Shown here one piece after another: positions 17,728 to 23,427 of a stretch of DNA of 23,427 nt (position 1 is the stretch's first letter; every line of letters starts with the position of its first letter). The DNA comes from Discostella pseudostelligera (Eukaryota > Bacillariophyta > Thalassiosirophyceae > Thalassiosirales > Thalassiosiraceae), in the NCBI GenBank assembly GCA_036940085.1, contig JALLBK010000732.1, positions 1-23,427 on the forward strand, given 5' to 3'. The translations under genes and the position numbers were made by a program. The notes beneath the pieces were generated by a model that was not told where the DNA came from, ran no database searches, and saw nothing but the letters and a program-made list of their open reading frames with translations.

Positions 17728-18999
17728 TCAAACTAACAATTCTTGCATGAGTCTTGTAGCCACCCCATCCGGCACACCAGGCATACAATAATGACTACAA
17801 TCGCCATACTGAACATGCATCTCTCCAAATTGTAAATCATCATAATCTAACAAAACATCCACATTGACACCCGGTTTTAACATTTGTTTCTCTTGATCGG
17901 CACGTGGATTGGATTGGATGCGAGGTACACATTTCATGGATTGAGGTGTCATTGACATTTCCCATTGTCCATTGGTAGTGTTGTAATGTTGGGATGGAGT
18001 TGTAATGTAGATTGTCCGAGTTCGTGGCGGTTGCTCATTACTGTTGTGGTTGTTGTCGCCATGTTGTGGATGTTGTGTTTCATAGCCGTCATGGAGTATG
18101 TTGTTATCCTTATTATTTCCAGTTATCGACATCAATGGTCTCGAAATCCAATTGGCAAAATGATTCAGTATAGTCTTGGACTCTCCCAATCCATAATGTA
18201 TCCCAACTTGGAATACCAATACATCGACATGATCGTCTATGGAGAGTGGTATTGTCGTTTTGGTCCCAAAGGTGATCCGTCCATTATAGTTTTGAATATC
18301 TTCTTTCAACCGTTTAATAATCAGTGGTTCACCTGCCGTTGGATCATTATTGTATCCTCGATGTGGTACATAATGTAGTTCCATACCATTCACAAGGCGT
18401 ATCGATGCTGCACCAAATCCACCATGCACACCACCTCCAATGGATGGAAAATGGTTGGGTCCATAAACAATTGGCCATGGATCTTGCCATGGAATTACTG
18501 CATCTTGTATTAGAGTATTGTTGGGTAGTATGGAATGGGCATTGCAGGCAATGCTAATGAAAATTTGTCGTAGGAGAGAGTCTCCCGTGAGGAGTATACG
18601 TTTGTTGGATCGTCGGGTCGTGGTGGTGTCAGAATTCTCCAACAACACTCGACGAAAGGTCTCCCCAACCATTTCGAGGTGCTGGCGATAATAGTCCATG
18701 GAGGCATGCACAGCCTCTTGATGATGGACATCCCGATGCATGTAGATACAGGAGAACTTTGACATTTCGAATGGACAGGAGAGATTAGAGTAGCCGTCGG
18801 TAGTTGGTATATATTCAGTTACTGTCGAGGAAATGCTTTTGATTTGATGACTATCGAAGTTGTTGTTGTAGCTGTAGCTGCTGTCGTTGTTGTTGCTTAG
18901 TTCATAGTTGGTGAAGATGAGGAATACAATGGTGACAAGTACTGCCGCCAGTAGAATGGCGTGTCGATAGGATGATAACGTTGTTGTGGTGGAAAGCAT
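17728..18999 (-). CDS. Type II membrane TBL/PC-esterase-like protein (DUF231 type), 423 aa
   Basis: Likely Golgi enzyme of the trichome birefringence-like / PC-esterase group, several plant members of which O-acetylate wall polysaccharides. It is a single exon starting at ATG 18999. A short cytosolic N-terminus and one membrane anchor (about 13-30, AILLAAVLVTIVFLIF) are followed by an Asn/Ser-rich stem. The GDS motif lies in RILLTGDSLLRQIFISIAC (Ser141), and the C-terminal DCSHYCMPGVPDGV carries the DxxH motif (D400, H403); both match TBL catalytic positions. Several NxS/T sites and conserved Cys fit a lumenal fold. An Asn/His-rich loop near genomic 18020-18110 is a low-complexity insertion. 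The substrate in a diatom is unknown; extracellular or wall polysaccharide is a reasonable inference. Confidence 0.78.
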   Translation of the reverse strand: MLSTTTTLSSYRHAILLAAVLVTIVFLIFTNYELSNNNDSSYSYNNNFDSHQIKSISSTVTEYIPTTDGYSNLSCPFEMSKFSCIYMHRDVHHQEAVHASMDYYRQHLEMVGETFRRVLLENSDTTTTRRSNKRILLTGDSLLRQIFISIACNAHSILPNNTLIQDAVIPWQDPWPIVYGPNHFPSIGGGVHGGFGAASIRLVNGMELHYVPHRGYNNDPTAGEPLIIKRLKEDIQNYNGRITFGTKTTIPLSIDDHVDVLVFQVGIHYGLGESKTILNHFANWISRPLMSITGNNKDNNILHDGYETQHPQHGDNNHNSNEQPPRTRTIYITTPSQHYNTTNGQWEMSMTPQSMKCVPRIQSNPRADQEKQMLKPGVNVDVLLDYDDLQFGEMHVQYGDCSHYCMPGVPDGVATRLMQELLV

Positions 19000-19833
19000 T
19001 GTTGTTCAATATTCACAATATCATCTGCTGCGATGGATTTGAATCATCCACTTGTAGATAGCAGTAGGTGAACTCATGCGAGTGTATGCCATGCTCTGCA
19101 ACATCAACATCTCGAGATAGACGCCGACGAAGGTGCACCTCTATCTAGATCTAGAGAGAGTCTCTGATAGAAGGAGACGATGCTCGATCGATGGCCAACC
19201 CTATCTCTCTCTGCTCTCTATCTCTCTCTATTGATACTCCTACTACCTGATACTCCTCCTCCTCGGAGTACAATCTATGGTGTCGAGCCGACGGAGTAGA
19301 TATTATGATAGCAGTAGGTCGCCGCCGACGGTCGACGAGGGCGAGATAGAGGGACGGATGCGATGACGATGGTGCCTGTAGATATGGCGGGAGGTGTATT
19401 TTCATTTGGCGAAGAAAATGGCGCAAAAATGGCGGCCAATGCTATGCCTCCGCCGCCACGATTGACTCTCTTTTATTCATCCTTCATCCCGATATCGATG
19501 CAATATCTAGTAATCTGTGGCTTGGGCTAAGTACATTGTTGATCAAATTCGGGTTGATAATGGACTGTTATTCATAACGGTTGAGTAATGTTACTCAGAG
19601 TAGTGTACATAGTGGTGATACTCATGATTCACATCGACCAAACCACAAACCGATACTCTTTCAGAACAACTGCAGTAAAGAGTATGTAGTCAATTCGCTA
19701 CGGCGAATAGCGCAATGTCCAATGAGTTCCATCAACATTACCAACAATGCTGTACAGAGGCTCATTTTGCGACAAGAATGCCGATATCCTCTGCTCCGAA
19801 TATCCACTATCCACCCCGCTGGACCAACTACAT
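19000..19833. promoter_or_regulatory. Upstream region of TBL-like gene with E2F-like and palindromic motifs
   Basis: This 834-bp gap precedes the TBL-like gene and follows the four-TM gene, both on the minus strand. It contains a perfect palindrome TCTAGATCTAGA (19144-19155), pyrimidine-rich CT runs at about 19200-19230, a repeated GATAGCAGTAGGT (about 19057 and 19307), and a cluster ATGGCGGGAG, TTTGGCGA, ATGGCGCA, ATGGCGGCC between 19384 and 19437. Open frames start with non-ATG codons or lack motifs. Confidence 0.4.
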
Positions 19834-22800
19834 TCAAATAGAATCTTCATCGGAGCCGCAAGCTATAACCACTCCTTGCTTCGCTCGACTTATTCCACAA
19901 GCCAAAACCTTTTCTTTGGCAACAACAGCAGCTACTTCTGCAAAATCATCATCTACATCGCCATCACTACTACTACTGTCGCCACTACCCGCTCCTCGTG
20001 CCGCTGGCGTCATATTATCATCCTGTCCACGAATCATGCGCAGCCGCATCATTCGAACCTTTCGCGCTTGCCATGCTGTTTGATCAACAACCTTATTGCT
20101 ATTGACATTTGCTATTGGAGGAGGTCTATTGTTGATGCCACGGTGGCTGTCGATCGTACGATCCTTCTTTCGATGAACATGCTGCTCAGGAGGAAAACCA
20201 TCCGGTGATATTGGTCTCAAACAGAAAGACGCAGAATCCTCGTATTCTCCTTCTGGATCGATGCGTGATTGTCGTTGTGTAACAATACGGCTCCGTCGTC
20301 CACGCGCTGCACGCGATAACATTGAATCCTCGGAGTCCGAAGAGCCAGCACTGTTGATGGAACGATGGCTGCCATTCTCACCGTAGTCATTCTCCGAGCT
20401 GTTGCTGATGATAATGCTGCCATCATCACCATGCTTTTTCCTACGACGACGATCTTTCTTTTTCGTTGTTGTGTTGGGCGATGCAGACGATGGTAATGAC
20501 GATGCCTCCTCCAATCCCGACACCATATTCAATAATTCATTACGATTTCCATCGACTCCGCGACCAACGTTATCGGTGTTCACAATCATTGCCGCTGCCA
20601 CCCCCTCATTGCTCGAGTTCAATTCACCCTCCTCGACAATAACCTCATCCAGCAAGGAACCATGTGACGAGTACGAATTTGCCGACATCGAACAGGCCGA
20701 CGAGGATTGTCCGTGCCCACCGCCAGCACTGCCTCTTTTGCGACGGCGTCGTTTATTCAATGGTGTTATCTTCCCGGATGTTTTGCGGTTCAACTTTTGT
20801 ACTCCGGCAATGACTGCGGAGAGCTCGCTGTCCTCGCTGCTGTAGCCGTCGGATAAGAAGTTGAAGATTTCCTTTTTAGGGATTGTATTTACCTGCGGTT
20901 CATTAACCGATTGGCATTCCACTTCTTCTCGTTGTAGTTGTCTCTGCTGCTCTTGTTGTTGCACCTGCACCTGCACCTGCACCTGCTGCTGCACTTGCTG
21001 TTGCTGGTCTTGATTTTGTTGTTTCCTTTTCGTTCCAACATACTTTCCACCGCAGTCATCATCCTCATCATCAGTGCTGCGATAATCATCAGTAGCCAAT
21101 GACAGAGTGGATAGCGAGCCGTCGGATGGGTAGACATCGATTTCTGGATCGTGATCTTCTTTTTCGGGGGTTACAATTCTAGCTGAGGAAGCAGCAGCGT
21201 CGGCGATGGCGGAGGAAGAGGAACCGTTGGCGACTGGAATGATAGAATTTAAGGAAGAATTACCCTCGCCTCTAATTTTGCTGCTTTGGTTGTTGTCGTC
21301 GTTGCTCAGAGGAACGCTACCTCCAACCCCGACATCATCATTCTCATCACCAGCGCCATCGTCAGATACAACATATATGATCTGATTTGCATTATGAATA
21401 TTGTTGACGTCAACAATCATTGCCATTTGTTGTGAAAATTTGGTAAGAGGAGAAGATGATTTCATCATTTTTATTCGCATGCTCCTCGAAGGTGATGCAG
21501 CGTAATCATTCGTAATACAATCAGGCCACTCCAGCTCATCAACAATGAAGAATGACTTGGATTTCGCTTCAGCATCAGTTGTAGAAGCATCCGCAGCAGC
21601 AGTAGCAATATTACTCTCTATCCCTCCAATTTTGCGATTGATACGAATTGAACCAATTGGAGGACGCGTAGGAGATGCATTTTTTACCGTCAGCTCGCGT
21701 CGTCTGTCTATTACTGCGCCACAGGTTGGTTGCTGCACCACACCACCAACGCCGTTAGTATTTCCACTACCACACGGAGCAACAACAACAGTACGAGGGA
21801 GTGGGTGAAGTTGAAATTGTTTTCGTTGTGTATCCAACTCTTGGTCTACCTCCTCTCGCTGTAATCGTTCCTCGCGTAAGAACTGTGACAATTGTCGCTT
21901 CTTCCCCTCCCTGCTACTGCAGATTGAGGATGTCAAAAGCGATGTGTCAAGATCATGTAACATGTTGCTTATACTCTCTATTGGAGGTGGCAGTGATGGC
22001 GGTGGGGGTGGAGTCGATGGTGATGGCGGTGGTGAAAAAGTTTTGGGGTTGTTGCGTGTGCCGATTACTTGTGAATTCACCAACTTGCTGTTGTTGTTGA
22101 TGATGCCACGACTTTCTTCCTCTCTCCCCTTGTTCTGGTTGACACCAACAACTACTGTTGTTGGCTGTTCTTTTGATTGCAGGAGCTGTGCTTGTTGCTG
22201 CAATGATTGTCTCGACGGTGATTGTTCTGACATCGCCGGAGCGACCAACTTAGTAATAGCTTTCGCCGGATGCTGGACCTGTCGTTCATTGTTATCATCA
22301 TTGACCGCAGTCGTCATGGTTCTTAAGCCTCCTCTTTCCTCATCTACAAGACTGATTTCATTTCCCTTCTCTCCATTGTTGCCACAGTTAATCCTTTGCT
22401 GCTTCATTATCTTCCACAAATCATATTCTTCTCTCCAATCGGGACAATCTTTCCAATACACATATAATGCCAATGCCACATGAATTCCCATGGATACAAG
22501 GAAAGGAGTGCTTCCGGCACCTAATGTACATTGATTTGTTATTTCCAACATTATTGTTGTCGAAGAAGAAGAAGTAGCATCGCCATTTTCATCCACATTT
22601 GTATTGGTGTCATCGTCGTCGCCACCACTCAAGAAACTACCCCCAGTATTCTTACATTGATAACTATCCAGTAATAAAAACACTGGCAATTGAAATGCAA
22701 ATGTAATTGCCGAGAGGAAGGATATATTGCCAATTTGGTGTAGTAGACTACCACCACATCGGCCATCATCCAAACCTCTTCCGTTCCATAACCTTGTAGT

Positions 22801-23427
22801 CATTTTCGGCGGTATAAATGTTGTGTTAATTCCAATGGCCAGTAAGGATAGAACTATCGAAAATAGAATGGATATGCATGTGAAGGCTCTGGAGACAGCT
22901 AGCATAATGTCATCGCCATTTTCATCCTCATATTGAATATCAATGACATTAATGTATTTGAATTCGTCTTCGTTGCCTTTGCAAAATATTCCAAGGGAAG
23001 ATGTCATCGATAGACCATTAATATCATTGATGCTGTCATCATTGATGATTGTATCATAATTGTCATTATTGTTGAATAAGTTGTAGGTGTGGGCCACTGT
23101 CAAAAACTGACAGCTTCGTATCGATATTACAATGCAAATGAAGGCAGAGAATGAGAGGATGGCCACGGAGAGTGTTTGGAGATAATGAGGTACGAAGAAG
23201 AATGGTATAGATGATGATGACGATGATGGGGATGATAGTATTGGAGACGACGACGAACAAGATGATGATGACGTAGTGGATGCCAATGGCGACGATTGCC
23301 AACCACAATGACGAAGCCGCCGCCGCCGTCGACCCCACCGCCGCTTCCAACGCTGAACAGCATCTTCATCGTCATTGGACGCATCATCGTCGTCGCCGAC
23401 TTCGACTTCATATTCTTTGCCGTTATC
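19834..23427 (-). CDS. Four-TM protein with very long disordered C-terminal tail, 5' partial
   Basis: The frame runs uninterrupted from the right edge of the window to TGA at 19834, at least 1197 codons. The codon at 23286 is TTG, not ATG; the 47 codons before it (acidic, then Arg-rich: WKRRWGRRRRRLRHCGW) remain open, so the true start or an upstream exon lies beyond 23427. Counting from 23286, membrane segments are at about 36-56 (QTLSVAILSFSAFICIVISI, followed by RSCQFL), 131-152, 186-207 and 261-278. Between TM1 and TM2 is a loop with GIFC; between TM3 and TM4 a Cys-containing Asp/Ser-rich loop. This spacing resembles a family of four-TM proteins I associate with diatoms, but I cannot name it. 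The remaining 870 or so residues are disordered: Pro runs, Gln/Val repeats (20940-21010), acidic and Ser clusters, and basic patches. No catalytic domain was seen. Confidence 0.75.
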   Translation of the reverse strand, partial: DNGKEYEVEVGDDDDASNDDEDAVQRWKRRWGRRRRRLRHCGWQSSPLASTTSSSSCSSSSPILSSPSSSSSSIPFFFVPHYLQTLSVAILSFSAFICIVISIRSCQFLTVAHTYNLFNNNDNYDTIINDDSINDINGLSMTSSLGIFCKGNEDEFKYINVIDIQYEDENGDDIMLAVSRAFTCISILFSIVLSLLAIGINTTFIPPKMTTRLWNGRGLDDGRCGGSLLHQIGNISFLSAITFAFQLPVFLLLDSYQCKNTGGSFLSGGDDDDTNTNVDENGDATSSSSTTIMLEITNQCTLGAGSTPFLVSMGIHVALALYVYWKDCPDWREEYDLWKIMKQQRINCGNNGEKGNEISLVDEERGGLRTMTTAVNDDNNERQVQHPAKAITKLVAPAMSEQSPSRQSLQQQAQLLQSKEQPTTVVVGVNQNKGREEESRGIINNNSKLVNSQVIGTRNNPKTFSPPPSPSTPPPPPSLPPPIESISNMLHDLDTSLLTSSICSSREGKKRQLSQFLREERLQREEVDQELDTQRKQFQLHPLPRTVVVAPCGSGNTNGVGGVVQQPTCGAVIDRRRELTVKNASPTRPPIGSIRINRKIGGIESNIATAAADASTTDAEAKSKSFFIVDELEWPDCITNDYAASPSRSMRIKMMKSSSPLTKFSQQMAMIVDVNNIHNANQIIYVVSDDGAGDENDDVGVGGSVPLSNDDNNQSSKIRGEGNSSLNSIIPVANGSSSSAIADAAASSARIVTPEKEDHDPEIDVYPSDGSLSTLSLATDDYRSTDDEDDDCGGKYVGTKRKQQNQDQQQQVQQQVQVQVQVQQQEQQRQLQREEVECQSVNEPQVNTIPKKEIFNFLSDGYSSEDSELSAVIAGVQKLNRKTSGKITPLNKRRRRKRGSAGGGHGQSSSACSMSANSYSSHGSLLDEVIVEEGELNSSNEGVAAAMIVNTDNVGRGVDGNRNELLNMVSGLEEASSLPSSASPNTTTKKKDRRRRKKHGDDGSIIISNSSENDYGENGSHRSINSAGSSDSEDSMLSRAARGRRSRIVTQRQSRIDPEGEYEDSASFCLRPISPDGFPPEQHVHRKKDRTIDSHRGINNRPPPIANVNSNKVVDQTAWQARKVRMMRLRMIRGQDDNMTPAARGAGSGDSSSSDGDVDDDFAEVAAVVAKEKVLACGISRAKQGVVIACGSDEDSI
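20948..21008 (-). repeat. CAG/GTG codon repeat (Gln-Val then Gln)
   Basis: The + strand shows four ACCTGC hexamers flanked by CTG/TTG runs, encoding QVQVQVQVQQQ in the disordered tail of the four-TM protein. It is a likely length-variable coding microsatellite. Confidence 0.65.

Noticed and set aside
17400..17750. 116-codon plus-strand frame in the convergent gap
   Set aside because: It begins at TTG, has no motif and overlaps the end of the TBL-like gene.
23286..23286. Start codon of the four-TM protein
   Set aside because: The codon is TTG and the frame stays open to the window edge, so it is not supported as the start.
1..23427. tRNA, rRNA, CRISPR arrays, bacterial operons or insertion sequences
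   Set aside because: Scanning by eye found no cloverleaf with A and B boxes, no rRNA core motifs, no regularly spaced repeats and no transposase; a dedicated tRNA and repeat search was not possible here.

Overview
The window looks like nuclear DNA of a photosynthetic stramenopile, most likely a diatom. The reasons are: genes on both strands, mostly separated by 200-850 bp; short GT-AG introns of about 100-156 nt that fall exactly in reading phase; very long Ser/Asn/Gln/Thr/Asp low-complexity tracts inside otherwise conserved proteins; a signal peptide followed by an A|F junction typical of diatom plastid proteins; and a secreted Lys/Trp/Asp-rich protein resembling frustule (silica wall) proteins. 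There is no sign of operons, ribosome binding sites, CRISPR, rRNA or IS elements. The species cannot be fixed from sequence alone.

Layout, left to right: (1) 80-1657 (+) a Gln-rich coiled-coil protein; (2) 3523-2098 (-) a three-exon Gfo/Idh/MocA oxidoreductase of inositol 2-dehydrogenase type, and head-to-head with it (3) 3603 or 3729 to 5212 (+) a two-exon Gfo/Idh/MocA oxidoreductase of dihydrodiol dehydrogenase type; (4) 6978-5703 (-) a two-exon secreted polyampholyte with a Trp/Gly repeat and poly-Asp tail, the most interesting gene here; (5) 7349-7845 (+) a small hypothetical gene, perhaps with a 50-nt intron; (6) 8090-8758 (+) an acidic/basic hypothetical protein; (7) 12099-9520 (-) a bestrophin-like anion channel with a large disordered insertion; (8) 12704-14377 (+) a three-exon, apparently plastid-targeted DUF1995 protein; (9) 14895-17279 (+) a two-exon FAD disulfide oxidoreductase of the mercuric-reductase-like group; (10) 18999-17728 (-) a type II membrane TBL/PC-esterase-like protein; (11) 23427-19834 (-) a four-TM protein with a disordered tail of about 900 residues, open at the right edge of the window.

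The genes do not form one pathway. Local links are the head-to-head pair of sugar/polyol-type dehydrogenases sharing about 80-205 bp of promoter, and the divergent bestrophin / DUF1995 pair. Several conserved genes needed splicing to be read correctly; I reconstructed exons by phase and homology, and note where an in-frame intron makes a false transmembrane segment. Recurrent upstream motifs (TGGCGGGAA-like, and paired GTAAC boxes) are candidate regulatory elements.
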